Assembly (NCBI RefSeq): GCF_009856825.1
Contig: NZ_WVTD01000005.1
Location: forward strand, 62,001-126,000
Direction: 5' to 3'
Source: Novosphingobium silvae
GTDB taxonomy: Bacteria; Pseudomonadota; Alphaproteobacteria; Sphingomonadales; Sphingomonadaceae
DNA: 64,000 bases
Shown here: piece after piece, positions 15,474-24,698 of the stretch
How the letters are laid out: each line of letters starts with the position of its first letter
Position numbering within the stretch: the stretch's first letter is position 1
Notes under the pieces: generated by a model
The model's database searches: none
Told to the model about the DNA's origin: nothing
What the model saw: the letters and a program-made list of their open reading frames with translations, nothing else
Position numbers and translations under genes: made by a program

Positions 15474-18400
15474 AGCTGCTGTCGCCATCGCCCGGGCTGC
15501 CCTCGATGTCCGTGGAGAATCTCCCGCCCTTCAGAACCGCGTTCTGTTCAACCGATGTGAGAGGGCCAGTAACGTCGAATGTCGCGCGCCCGGAATCCGC
15601 GTCCTGAAGGTAGCGGTTACGCATGCCATCCGGGCCAAGGATGCGATCTGACAGTTCGCGGGAGAAGGTTGCAGCCGGATCGCTGGACCGGGCCGCGGCA
15701 CGTTCGGCGGCAGCAATTGCCTCTCGAACGTCGTAGTTCACGATATCCAGGCTCGACTGAGCATTCTCCGTTGAAATGCCAACATCACGGCTCTCGAACC
15801 CCAGACTTCCGCCGACACGTCCCGAGGTGGAACGGCCCTTCTGGGTGGTCGGCGTTTGGCTCGATTGCTGTCCCTTGCCGGCCGGTTGTCCGCGGCCGCC
15901 AATAGCTTCGGATTCCTGAGAGTCGATACTCCCTCCGACATGAGCACCGACAGACGTACCAATCGTGACCTGATCCTGCGCCGAGCGCGACAGCCCCCGC
16001 TGCCATCCGGTCTGCGCGATGATCGCCTGGACGTCCCTGGTGAGCGTATCTGCTACCTGCGGATTGAGCCGCCAGTTGCCGTGCCGGTCCATCTCGAACC
16101 CGCCGCGCAGCCAGTTCTGCATCATGGCCTGGCCCTGTTCGCCGCTGCTCAGGAAATGCTCGATCGTGTCGGGCCCGGCCTGTTTGCCCGCCTCGAAACG
16201 CGTACTGGTGTCGTTGCGCGCCGACTGTTGGAACCCGACCGAGCTCGATACCAGCACATCGTTGTCGGCGAACGAAAATCGCGCACGCCCGCCATTGGCG
16301 ATCGCACCGAGCTGGCTCTCGTTGATCAGACCACCGCGCCACATCTGCGCTGCGGTCTCCGGCGTCAGATTGAGGCTCAGGTCACCATTTTGCGCCATGG
16401 CGATCTGGCGCTTGGACATCTGCACGCCATGCTCGCCCAGCAGTTGCTGCATGCGGGTCAGGCGCTCATTGTCGACAATGCGGGTCAGGCGCTCGTTGCG
16501 CGCGCGATCGGCAATTCCTTCCGCGCCGCCTTCGGCCATATCGACCTGATTGCCGGCACCCTGCGACAATGTGCGAATGAAGCTATCGAGGTGGGCCGCC
16601 TGCCGCACCGACATGCCCGCAGCCGCCGCACCCTCGGCAAAGCCGGCATTGTCGGCCTGTCGACGCTGCTCGCCGATCCGAGCCGCAGAGCGCGTTCCAT
16701 CATGGCCGACCTCGCGCTGCGCATCGAGCTTGCCCGACCGCTCGGCGAAGTCGTAGCCCGCCGCCTCGCGTGTGCGCCCGTAGACGCTGGTGCCTTCCCG
16801 GGCAGCCTCGGCCGTCGCGCCGTCGGCGGTGCCGACCTGCACAGCGGCATTGTAGGTTTCGAGCGCGCGCATCACCTGCGCTTCGTTGCGGCCAGTTGCG
16901 CGGGAGAGCTGGGAAATGGCGGTGGAGCGGGCTTCGCCCGAGAGGGCGTTGATGAAGGCGATCCGACGGGAGGTTTCCTGCACGCCGAGGCCGAGCATCG
17001 ATGCGGCATTACGCTGCCCCTCATTGCTGCCGGTGCGGTGTGCCTGCTCGGTCGCGACATTGCCGCGCTCGATCCGCGTCACATTGTCGCCCGCGAAATC
17101 GCGCCGTCCTTCCATCGCGCCGACCTGGACCTGAGCGGCGGTGAGGTCGTTCCGCAGCATCTGCTCCTGGTCGAAGGTGTTGGCAATCAGCTTGGCGAAG
17201 GTTGGATCGGCCGATGCCTGCGCGATCACCGTCGAAGCTTTCAGTACCGCGTCCTTCTGGTCGTAGCCGTTCCGCTCGAAATGCCGCTGTGCGCCGGACA
17301 ACATCATGTCATAGGCGCGCGTATCGCCGAACGCCTTCCACTGGACCATCCGTTGCGTAAAGGCGGCAAAGGCACCTTCGCCCGCCTGTCCCTGGCCGAA
17401 ATATCCCGTGCCCAGCGCGCGCAGCGCATCCTTCTCCGCGAAATTATGGATCGCCGTCGTCGCGGCATTGTCGCGCACTGCGCGAACGGTCGCTGGATCG
17501 GTCAGACTACGGCCAGTGAGCGCTGGCGATAACCCGCCCAGTTCTCGTGCGCTATCGAGCCCACCCATGCCGAATGCGGCCGTGCCGTTCGCCCCGCCGC
17601 CGTGCTCGCCGAGGACCCGGCTTGCGGCGCCGAATGCCCGGTTCGCGCCGAAGGTCGAGCGCTCCCCGAAGTCGCCGAAGTTCGACGCCGCACCGCGCCG
17701 CGCCATGGTGCCCGCCGCCGTCGCCTGCGCCTCGAGCGCGCCCGCATAGCCCTCGCTTGTGGCGAGCGGCGCGGCGGCGGCCGTGCCCTGTCCCTGGACA
17801 CCGAGGGCGCCGCTGGTGAACGAGGTGAACACGTTGCCCGAAAAACGGAACACGGTGAACACGAAGGCGCCCGCAAGTCCCGCCGCAGCCGTGCGGAAGC
17901 TCCCGAAGATGGCGAGCGCCTTCATCGCGGAGGAGGGCGCGAGCATCCATGCGTTGGCCGCGACATTGTTCGCGCGCATCTCGGCCAGCACGTCGGTCGC
18001 GCGGCCCAAGGTGAGTTGATAGATGCCGGCGTCGATCACGCCCCAAAGCGCGACGAACACGAAAAGACCGAGCGCGAACGACGCGACGCGCAGGTTGATC
18101 GGGGTGAGGATGAACAGGAGCGCGATCGGCATCATGAATAACATGATTCCGAAGACCGTGGCCCGGATGGTCGGCATCCATTCGTTGGCGGTCGACATGG
18201 TGGCGAGGCCGGAGGAGACGACGGCGCGATTGGCCATGACGCGCGCGGCGGTTGCCGGACTGTCCTCGAACAGCACGTCTCCCACCGTACTGCCGAGCAT
18301 GACATTGGTCAGGAACTGCTGGAGCGACTGGGGTGTGTCCATCATCATCTGGCCGAGTTCGCCGATGTTGGATCGGCAACGCTGTAGCTGGGTCGCGTTG

Positions 18401-19230
18401 GTGATATCGTAGCCGGTGCGTGTGCAGACCTGCGCGACGTAATTGTCGAACAGCGCGGGCTCGGAGAGGCGCGTCGAGATATGCTCCCAGGTTTCGGTGC
18501 AGCTGACCGTCGTGCCGCCCTTGTCGGTGGACGTGAACACCGTGCTGAATGTCGCGGGACCCGCCATACCCGCGAAGGCGGCGGGCAGATCGGTGGCGGT
18601 GCGGAACAGCATATCATCGTCAACGCCATAGGCGGGCGAGACGCGCGCGACCGGATAGCATTGCCGGACATAGTCCTTGATCGTGCTATCTAGGAAGGTG
18701 TCGGTCATCGGACCGCGCGGGGACGCGGCATTGAGAAACAGATCGAACGTGTGGCCGCCCGCGCCGAACTCGAGCTTGGCGTGCGGATCGGTCGTATTGT
18801 CGTCGATGACCTCGGCCAGCGCGCGCTCCATCATATTGGTCACGCCCGCGACCAGCACGATCAGGTTCGGCACGTCGCCGACCGGCTGATAGGCGTTGCG
18901 GACGCGGTCATAGACATGGACCGTGCCCGTGGTCGCCACCATGCCGACGAACAGCCCGACGCCGATCAGCATCTGAAAACCGAACCCGACCAGCCCCATG
19001 CCCTGACCGCGGATGCCGGCGAGCAGGACACCGAGGCCGATGCCGACCACCGCGACGATCAGTACCAGTGTCTCGTAGCGCGGATCGCCGAAGATCATCG
19101 AGACCAGGCGGAAGGCGTCCACAGTCTCGGCAAAGCCGTCATAAGTATGGAAGCTGGTATCGATCGCCAGCGCGGGTGTGGCCACGAAAAGCGCGATCAG
19201 GACGGACAGGGCGCGGAGAATGCGGATCAT
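15460..19230 (-). CDS. traG: Conjugal transfer protein TraG (mating-pair stabilisation)
   Basis: This is a 1256-aa F-type TraG that spans the inner membrane and extends into the periplasm during mating. Residues 1-25 form a signal-like segment. Membrane helices follow at about 55-75 and 85-105 and again at about 340-480, including ALLFILTPINLRVAS and the GLAGAFVFTVFRFSG region. The C-terminal 750 residues are a Gln/Ala/Arg/Gly-rich hydrophilic tail typical of TraG. In F the protein works with TraN in mating-pair stabilisation and with TraS in entry exclusion. It is the last gene of the tra operon, 14 bp after traH. The plus-strand open frames opposite it are shadows. Confidence 0.9.
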   Translation of the reverse strand: MIRILRALSVLIALFVATPALAIDTSFHTYDGFAETVDAFRLVSMIFGDPRYETLVLIVAVVGIGLGVLLAGIRGQGMGLVGFGFQMLIGVGLFVGMVATTGTVHVYDRVRNAYQPVGDVPNLIVLVAGVTNMMERALAEVIDDNTTDPHAKLEFGAGGHTFDLFLNAASPRGPMTDTFLDSTIKDYVRQCYPVARVSPAYGVDDDMLFRTATDLPAAFAGMAGPATFSTVFTSTDKGGTTVSCTETWEHISTRLSEPALFDNYVAQVCTRTGYDITNATQLQRCRSNIGELGQMMMDTPQSLQQFLTNVMLGSTVGDVLFEDSPATAARVMANRAVVSSGLATMSTANEWMPTIRATVFGIMLFMMPIALLFILTPINLRVASFALGLFVFVALWGVIDAGIYQLTLGRATDVLAEMRANNVAANAWMLAPSSAMKALAIFGSFRTAAAGLAGAFVFTVFRFSGNVFTSFTSGALGVQGQGTAAAAPLATSEGYAGALEAQATAAGTMARRGAASNFGDFGERSTFGANRAFGAASRVLGEHGGGANGTAAFGMGGLDSARELGGLSPALTGRSLTDPATVRAVRDNAATTAIHNFAEKDALRALGTGYFGQGQAGEGAFAAFTQRMVQWKAFGDTRAYDMMLSGAQRHFERNGYDQKDAVLKASTVIAQASADPTFAKLIANTFDQEQMLRNDLTAAQVQVGAMEGRRDFAGDNVTRIERGNVATEQAHRTGSNEGQRNAASMLGLGVQETSRRIAFINALSGEARSTAISQLSRATGRNEAQVMRALETYNAAVQVGTADGATAEAAREGTSVYGRTREAAGYDFAERSGKLDAQREVGHDGTRSAARIGEQRRQADNAGFAEGAAAAGMSVRQAAHLDSFIRTLSQGAGNQVDMAEGGAEGIADRARNERLTRIVDNERLTRMQQLLGEHGVQMSKRQIAMAQNGDLSLNLTPETAAQMWRGGLINESQLGAIANGGRARFSFADNDVLVSSSVGFQQSARNDTSTRFEAGKQAGPDTIEHFLSSGEQGQAMMQNWLRGGFEMDRHGNWRLNPQVADTLTRDVQAIIAQTGWQRGLSRSAQDQVTIGTSVGAHVGGSIDSQESEAIGGRGQPAGKGQQSSQTPTTQKGRSTSGRVGGSLGFESRDVGISTENAQSSLDIVNYDVREAIAAAERAAARSSDPAATFSRELSDRILGPDGMRNRYLQDADSGRATFDVTGPLTSVEQNAVLKGGRFSTDIEGSPGDGDSSFKKR

Positions 19231-19244
19231 GGCGTGGCCCTAGC

Positions 19245-20669
19245 TCAGCGGTTGCGGTTGGCGGCGGCGCCGGCGGCATCACGCGCATCGCGGTCGCGCT
19301 GGCGAACCACCCCGGCATAGTTGGCCGAGAGATTCGCCGACTCAAGCGCTGCCATATAGGACTGACGCATCTGCGCGCGCTGGCGCAGCACTTCGTCGCG
19401 CAGTCCGCTCAATTGCTCGATTCCCTTGCTGAGGATGCGCGTCTGGCAGACCTTGGCATTTCCGGGATCGCTGGCCCCTGCCGCCGTCGCGCCGCGTTCG
19501 GCATTGGACACCGCGAAGTCGATGCTGCGCGTGAGGTCGTTGAGCATCTGATAGGCGAGCGTCAGGGCGACCAGTTCATCGGTGTCACCGATCACGCTCT
19601 CGACCATGCCCTGCCGCACGCCCCATTCCAGCAGGCGATAGACCGGCAATGTACGGACATTGGCGACGAACTGGCGTTCCTCGGGCGTCAGAGCAGCCCG
19701 GGTGCGGATTTTGACCGCAATTGACTCCATCCGTCCGCGCGAAAGGATCAGTGCGCCCTTGCCGCTGCCGTCCACGGAACAATCAGTCGAGGTTGGCGGC
19801 ACGGCGATGGCTCGGGTCTGGACCTTGCCCGTTAGAAAATCGTCCACGCTCTCGGTATCCTGCCGTGGACAGGCCGGGATCGCGCTAAACAGAGGCACGC
19901 GATCGGTGGCGTCCCAGCGCATATAGACGTCGCCGACGCGCGCGCGCATAACGCCGGCCCATTCGGATGCTCCGACCCGCGCGGCGGCGTGGGCGAGCAG
20001 CGAGCCGGTCTTGAAGATGTCGGTGACCTCGGCGGGGCAGTTTTCGAGCGCGTCCTTCAAATCCTCGGTCGGATTGCCCTGATTGGCCTGGATTTTCTCA
20101 CGGCTCTGCTGATAGCTTTTCGAGAAACCTTCGCGCACCGACTTATAGCCGGTCATCTCCTCGATGATGCCGGACATGTTGTCGTCACCCTTGGCGATCT
20201 GCACCATGCGGTTGGCGAGACGGCAGTCGTTGACCTGGATCGAGTTCAGGAAGTTGGTCGCGGCCTCCATCTTCGAGATGATGTTGCCCATCTTTTCATC
20301 AAGGGTTTCGAGTAGATATTGAAAAGCAACGGCGGGCGCGGCCTGCAGGATGCTTTCGAGCTTTTGCACGAGGTAGTCCGGATCGAGGAAACTCATTCCC
20401 CCCAGGAACATGTCGATTCCGCCGCAGCCCGCCCTGATCTTCGGCAGCGTGACGCTCATCAGATAGTCGTTATGGACGTCGACCCGGCCCGACATGCCGC
20501 CCGCGGTGATGTAGCCGCGAGTCTGATCCTCGAAGCTGCCGGGGCTGGTGTAAGTAACATTGTCGAACCAGCTCTCGGCCCAGCTTTGCGCGGACGCGGG
20601 GGAAGCGAAGCCGCAGACCGCCAGCAGCGGCAGGGCAAGCAAGGTCAGACGACAACGAGCGGAGGCCAT
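19245..20669 (-). CDS. traH: Conjugal transfer protein TraH
   Basis: This is a 474-aa periplasmic, outer-membrane-associated pilus assembly protein. A signal peptide with SPASAQS cleavage ends near residue 29. Typical TraH stretches include GYITAGGMSGRVDV and IRAGCGGIDMFLGGMSFLD, then EALENCPAE-like sequence and a C-terminal coiled stretch (SGLRDEVLRQRAQMRQSYMA). The ATG at 20669 is chosen because AGGAAAG lies about 12 nt upstream; a TTG at 20678 would leave too little spacing. It lies 45 bp after the thioredoxin-fold gene and 14 bp before traG. In the F system TraH, TraF, TraU, TraW and TrbC act together in pilus retraction and extension. Confidence 0.9.
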   Translation of the reverse strand: MASARCRLTLLALPLLAVCGFASPASAQSWAESWFDNVTYTSPGSFEDQTRGYITAGGMSGRVDVHNDYLMSVTLPKIRAGCGGIDMFLGGMSFLDPDYLVQKLESILQAAPAVAFQYLLETLDEKMGNIISKMEAATNFLNSIQVNDCRLANRMVQIAKGDDNMSGIIEEMTGYKSVREGFSKSYQQSREKIQANQGNPTEDLKDALENCPAEVTDIFKTGSLLAHAAARVGASEWAGVMRARVGDVYMRWDATDRVPLFSAIPACPRQDTESVDDFLTGKVQTRAIAVPPTSTDCSVDGSGKGALILSRGRMESIAVKIRTRAALTPEERQFVANVRTLPVYRLLEWGVRQGMVESVIGDTDELVALTLAYQMLNDLTRSIDFAVSNAERGATAAGASDPGNAKVCQTRILSKGIEQLSGLRDEVLRQRAQMRQSYMAALESANLSANYAGVVRQRDRDARDAAGAAANRNR

Positions 20670-20714
20670 GGCAGACAACTTTCCTGGAAGTGGGCGAGGA
20701 CGTGGCTCCCCATG

Positions 20715-21299
20715 TCAATTCCTCGCCCGGTTGGGGACGGGGCGTGGCGATGCGGCCACGATCCCGGTGAATTTCGACATGCCGCGCACGCCGACGGTGG
20801 GCTTCACCCCGGTCAGCATCTTGGCGGCAAGGTAGAGGTTGCGCGCCAGGTTCGGCTCGTGGTCGGTTCCGATCGCAACCGGAATGATGCGATTGGGATC
20901 GGAGACCGGGCGCACCCAGGCGACGGGATGCCCCACCCAGGGCAGACCGAGTCGCCCGGAGCGCAGCATCGCCTCCTGGCTACCGATCGTGCGCACCTTC
21001 CAACCATAGCGTTGCCCGAGGGCACCGAGTCTGTTCCAGAGATCGGCACAGGGCACGCAACCCGGCGCCGTGCTCATCTCGACGATGAAGGCCGGTCCCT
21101 GGCCCTTCATGGTTTCCGCGAAATCGGGCGGCCAGTTGCGTGTCACCGGCACGCGGGCGAGCCATTGTCGCATCCCGGCCTCGGTTGCGACGGGATGGAT
21201 CGCCGCGCGCATCGCCTGCTCGCGGGTGACAGGCTGTGCGGACGCCGGGGAAGCGCCCGCAAGGAACACGGCCAGCGTGCAGGCCAGGTGCCGCTTCAC
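20715..21299 (-). CDS. Periplasmic thioredoxin-fold protein with CVPC motif (tra operon)
   Basis: This is a 194-aa protein with a signal peptide (cleavage near SPASAQP, residue 22) and a thioredoxin-like core. APGCVPCADLW gives a CxxC active site, followed by a strand-helix pattern and GLPWVGHPVAW, which may supply the cis-Pro loop. It starts with a GTG that overlaps the traF stop (GTGA). Its place between traF and traH fits a role in disulfide bonding of the Cys-rich Tra proteins, perhaps equivalent to F TrbB. I cannot match it to a named family with certainty. Confidence 0.7.
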   Translation of the reverse strand: MKRHLACTLAVFLAGASPASAQPVTREQAMRAAIHPVATEAGMRQWLARVPVTRNWPPDFAETMKGQGPAFIVEMSTAPGCVPCADLWNRLGALGQRYGWKVRTIGSQEAMLRSGRLGLPWVGHPVAWVRPVSDPNRIIPVAIGTDHEPNLARNLYLAAKMLTGVKPTVGVRGMSKFTGIVAASPRPVPNRARN

Positions 21300-22168
21300 C
21301 GCTGCGGCTCCAGGCTCGCGCCGACAAGATCGCCGCCAAGCGCGCGGGGATCGGTTGCGGACACCGGCCCGGCCGAGAGGGCATCGAAAAAGCCGTCCTC
21401 TTCGCCGGCCCCGGTCAGGAACTGTTCGGGCCGGATATCACCCGCAAGCAGCCGCACCGCCTGATAGGCCGTCTGGATGAGATTGGGATAAGCCTCGACC
21501 CCGCTCGCGATCACCATGCGCTGCTGGCTGTTGCGCCTGATCACCATCGTCGTCGGCGTGATCTCGACCCCGAACCGCTGGGCCAGCTCGGGCCTGCGCT
21601 CGATGTCAATCAGCGTGACCTGCCAGCCCATCTCCTCCTGGAAGCGCTGGACGATCGGCCACTGGACGCGGCAATAGCCGCAAGTCGAACGCGAGAACAT
21701 GACCAGTGCGAACTCGTTGGCCCGGCCGCGCAGATACTGGCGACGGACCTGATCCTTTTGCGCGGAAAGCTGGTCGCGGGCCTCGCCGACCATCGGATTG
21801 GCGGACTTGGCGTTGAGTTCGGGATTTTGGAGCATGGCGATCTGGGTGACTCCCGCGAAGGCGCGCGCCTTGCGCCTCGCGAAATCCTGCAACCGCCAGA
21901 AATCCGCCACGGCATCGACCGTCAGTACGGTCGCAGCATAGTCGCGTTGCTGCTCGATCAGATTCCTGATCTTCGGTGGTGTCCATGTCGCCAGCTCCGC
22001 CATCGGCGGGATCGCCGGCTTCATCAGCGCATCTGGATCGGCTTCATCATCCGCAGGGCCGGGCGGGGCCTGATACCACCAATAGCCGGTGCGCTGGTCG
22101 GCGGCTTGTGCAGGGGCCGGCATGGCAGGCACGAGCGCCGCCGCGAGCAGGAGGGCCGCCCGGCTCAC
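21296..22168 (-). CDS. traF: Conjugal transfer protein TraF (pilus assembly, thioredoxin fold)
   Basis: This is a 290-aa periplasmic F-type TraF. A signal peptide ends near PAPAQAADQ. The early GYWWYQAPPGP motif is typical of TraF (form GWxWYxxP). The C-terminal thioredoxin domain carries STCGYCRVQWP, with an active CxxC that F-plasmid TraF lacks, and the cis-Pro loop GVEITPTTMVI. The GTG start at 22168 has GGAG 8 nt upstream and overlaps the stop of the S26 peptidase gene. The larger open frame upstream reads through that gene and is not used. It overlaps the next gene by GTGA. Confidence 0.88.
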   Translation of the reverse strand: MSRAALLLAAALVPAMPAPAQAADQRTGYWWYQAPPGPADDEADPDALMKPAIPPMAELATWTPPKIRNLIEQQRDYAATVLTVDAVADFWRLQDFARRKARAFAGVTQIAMLQNPELNAKSANPMVGEARDQLSAQKDQVRRQYLRGRANEFALVMFSRSTCGYCRVQWPIVQRFQEEMGWQVTLIDIERRPELAQRFGVEITPTTMVIRRNSQQRMVIASGVEAYPNLIQTAYQAVRLLAGDIRPEQFLTGAGEEDGFFDALSAGPVSATDPRALGGDLVGASLEPQR

Positions 22169-22761
22169 AGCAGTTTCTCCATGCGTTGGAGTTGTCCGAT
22201 TTCGACCGGACCATAGTAACGGCTGTCGAATCCGCTCGCGTGCGGTGATCCGACATAGATTGTTCCGGGCAGGATGAGACCGTTGTCGGGTTGCCAATGA
22301 TCGAGACGCTGACCGTCGTGACCGAAGGGCTTGCTGACGCCAAGCAGCCTGCCGTTGCAGTAATACCAGCCATCCCATTCGCCATAGGTCATGGACGGCT
22401 TCTCGATCAGCGAGATGCGGTCCCCTGGGAGGCACATGGCATATTTGGTGACAGCAACCGGCTTGGGGCCGGCGAGCGGGTGCGACAAGGTGAACGAGAC
22501 GAGATCGTCCCGGCCGATCGGTCCCGGCGCCTTGCGGACGAGCCACGCGTCGATCGACGGGCTCATGACGATCGTCGCCTGCGGGATCGCCCACCAGGTG
22601 AAGAGGCCGACCGGCAACACGATGCCAAAGGCCTTCCACAGTTGCTTCGGGCGCGGAGGCTGGCCGAGCCCCGAACTGCCGAGCGCCACCGCCGCCTTCA
22701 GCGGCAGCGCCTTCAATTCGACGAAGCCGGCTTTAGCGGCCCTGAAGGCGAGCCTGAGCAT
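22165..22761 (-). CDS. S26-family conjugative signal peptidase (TraF/TrhF type)
   Basis: This is a 198-aa membrane-anchored serine protease of the plasmid peptidase kind that matures pilin. One hydrophobic segment (GIVLPVGLFTWWAIPQA) is followed by the nucleophile Ser motif VMSPSIDAWL. VTKYAMCLPGD supplies the catalytic Lys and the GD box, and GLILPGTIYVGSPHASGFDSR is the closing motif (form G.vF.....sSfDSRYwG). AAGGAGG precedes the ATG at 22761. It overlaps the end of trbC by 29 bp and the start of traF by 4 bp. The traA product is a likely substrate. Confidence 0.85.
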   Translation of the reverse strand: MLRLAFRAAKAGFVELKALPLKAAVALGSSGLGQPPRPKQLWKAFGIVLPVGLFTWWAIPQATIVMSPSIDAWLVRKAPGPIGRDDLVSFTLSHPLAGPKPVAVTKYAMCLPGDRISLIEKPSMTYGEWDGWYYCNGRLLGVSKPFGHDGQRLDHWQPDNGLILPGTIYVGSPHASGFDSRYYGPVEIGQLQRMEKLL

Positions 22762-23611
22762 CGCTGACCTCCTTCTTTCCGCCGAGGCGGGCATATTCTT
22801 CGAGAAGTCCGGAAAGCGCCGCGTCGCCATAGACGACATGGGCCGCGCGCGGGCTGTCATCCTCGCGCTCGCAATAGGGCAGGGCGGGATCGCCCGGCAC
22901 CATGGCGAGCGCTGGAACGCGGGTGACACTGTGCTGACGGAAGATCAGTGGATCGACGATCAACTGCACGTCGCGCATCGCGCAGGCCGGGCCTTCGCAG
23001 CCGGGATCATGGCGCAGGATCTCGGCCGAGAGCTTCGCCATCGGGGCGACCTTCGTGAGTCCGCCCGGCATTCCGCGAAAGGCGAGCACGCCGCCGACCC
23101 GTTCAAGTTGCCCTGCGTAGGTCCGCAGCGTTGTCACCGGCATGGACGAGGACACGAACAGCACCGGCACCCAGCCTTTGGCGCTCGGCGGCGCGGTGAT
23201 GCCGACGACCGCCTCCATGTCGGGCGCTTCGAGGCCGAGAGCTTGGCCAAGGCGAAGTGCCATTGCTTCGCGTTCGGCCGCCATAGCCTCCTTGGCCTTG
23301 TCCATGGCTGTACGCGCGCGGGCGTCCATCGCAGGGGACGGGGCACGCTTGCGCAGGCCTTCAAAGGCGCGGCGGCGGGATTCTTCCGATGGCGTCGGCA
23401 GTGACGTCGGACCGCGCGTTTCCGCTTCCTGCTTTCGGGCGGCCGTGGCGCGTTCGAGCCGGTCGAGTGCGGCCTCACCTTGCGCTGCTGCCCCATCACG
23501 CGCATTGTCCGGGCGAGGGTTGTCCTGCGCCAGAGCGGAAGCGGAGACGAGCATCGCCATCGCGGCGGCGAGAGGCCGCACGCTACTGGCCGATGGCCTG
23601 CATATGGGCAT
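22733..23611 (-). CDS. trbC: F-type pilin assembly protein TrbC
   Basis: This is a 292-aa periplasmic protein. A signal peptide ends near SASALAQ (residue 29). A charged linker of about 110 residues follows, and then the TrbC domain from about residue 145 (VPVLFVSSSMPVTTLRTYA) and VLAFRGMPGG, with DVQLIVDPLIFRQHSVTRVP and ALAMVPGD at the end. TrbC acts with TraW in pilus assembly; in some systems the two are fused. The start at 23611 lies inside the end of the upstream traN-like gene, with AAGGA 8 nt upstream, so translation is coupled. It overlaps the S26 peptidase gene. Confidence 0.85.
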   Translation of the reverse strand: MPICRPSASSVRPLAAAMAMLVSASALAQDNPRPDNARDGAAAQGEAALDRLERATAARKQEAETRGPTSLPTPSEESRRRAFEGLRKRAPSPAMDARARTAMDKAKEAMAAEREAMALRLGQALGLEAPDMEAVVGITAPPSAKGWVPVLFVSSSMPVTTLRTYAGQLERVGGVLAFRGMPGGLTKVAPMAKLSAEILRHDPGCEGPACAMRDVQLIVDPLIFRQHSVTRVPALAMVPGDPALPYCEREDDSPRAAHVVYGDAALSGLLEEYARLGGKKEVSDAQARLQGR

Positions 23612-24698
23612 CGATCTTGTCCTTCATGTCGATCTGGATGTCGGCCTGGGCGCGGGCCTCGATCTCGGAATAATATTCGGAAAGGTCCATTTTGGAGAAA
23701 TCCAGCGCCTGGAACTCTTCCGGGGTGAAGCCGCGGCAATAGGGGTTCTTCGGCGTGCCCCAGCCGACGCTGTTGAACGATTTGAGCTGCGGGCGGCCCT
23801 GTTCCTGGATGATGCGGCCAAGCTTGGTGTTGAAGCAGCAATGGCCGCGCGACCGCTGGACGCAGACGCCGAGAATGCGCGAGGAGCAGTAGCGCCCGAC
23901 CTCGTGGCACATGCCCGATCCCCGTAGCATGCCCACTTCCATGTCTTGCTGGTCACAGCCCGAGAGCAGAAAATCCATCATGAAGTTGATCGCGAGGCTG
24001 ATCGCGATCGAGGTCGGATCGATGCCGGCGATGATGGCGTTCGCGCCTGATGTCGCGGCCTGACCAGCGGTCGCTCCGGCCCGGAAGGCTGTGTAGGCGG
24101 CGCTCATGCCGGTATAGACGCCTTTGGCCACGGCGATCTTGGTCTGGATCGATGAGATGGACGAGCCCATCCCGTCCTTGACGATCTTGCCCTTGTCCTT
24201 GCAGCAATTCTGGAATGTGGTGCGCAGCCCCGCCGGGCGGCAGCGCACCGCGCGCCCTGCGAAGATCTCGATATTGCCGAGACAATGCCCCTCTGCATCG
24301 ACCACGCCGTCGGCGGGCGCGCCGGGATCGTCGATGACCGGATCGTCCTCGATTCCAGCGCCGTCGCTCCCCGTGCACGCATGGGGCGAGCACATCGGCG
24401 TTCCGCCGCCCGCCGGGGTCAGACATTGATGCTGCGATCCCAGCGGGCAGCTATATTCGCCCTGCGCATCGGCGACGCACATCACCTGCTGGACCGGGCA
24501 GAGCCAGGCGTCGTCGGCCATGGCCGAGCAGCTCACGACCTCGCCGGGATCGCCGGCATCGCCATTGCCGTCGAGGTCGACCGCGCAGACAGGTTGCTGC
24601 GCCTGCGCCGGAGCGAACTGACCGGCGAGTAGAAACCCGCAGATGGCGAGCGCGATCAGGGCAACCTGCGTCGGCCAGAGGAGAGGACGCCAGATCAT
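23583..24698 (-). CDS. traN: TraN-like mating-pair stabilisation protein, C-terminal part
   Basis: This is a 371-aa Cys-rich secreted protein with a signal sequence (cut near APAQAQQ, residue 34). The N-terminal part has many Cys pairs (VCAVDL, WLCPVQQVMC, YSCPLGSQHQC). The middle has GRAVRCRPAGLRTTFQNCCK, and the C-terminus has HCCFNTKLGRIIQEQGR, typical of the TraN C-terminal domain. In F, TraN is one outer-membrane protein that recognises recipient surface structures. Here the function seems divided between this ORF and the preceding 645-aa ORF, joined by an ATGA overlap. Confidence 0.75.
   Translation of the reverse strand: MIWRPLLWPTQVALIALAICGFLLAGQFAPAQAQQPVCAVDLDGNGDAGDPGEVVSCSAMADDAWLCPVQQVMCVADAQGEYSCPLGSQHQCLTPAGGGTPMCSPHACTGSDGAGIEDDPVIDDPGAPADGVVDAEGHCLGNIEIFAGRAVRCRPAGLRTTFQNCCKDKGKIVKDGMGSSISSIQTKIAVAKGVYTGMSAAYTAFRAGATAGQAATSGANAIIAGIDPTSIAISLAINFMMDFLLSGCDQQDMEVGMLRGSGMCHEVGRYCSSRILGVCVQRSRGHCCFNTKLGRIIQEQGRPQLKSFNSVGWGTPKNPYCRGFTPEEFQALDFSKMDLSEYYSEIEARAQADIQIDMKDKIDAHMQAIGQ

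Noticed and set aside
15856..17532. Long plus-strand open frame (558 codons) opposite traG
   Set aside because: It lies inside the traG coding tail, with Arg/Ala-rich sequence typical of an antisense shadow.
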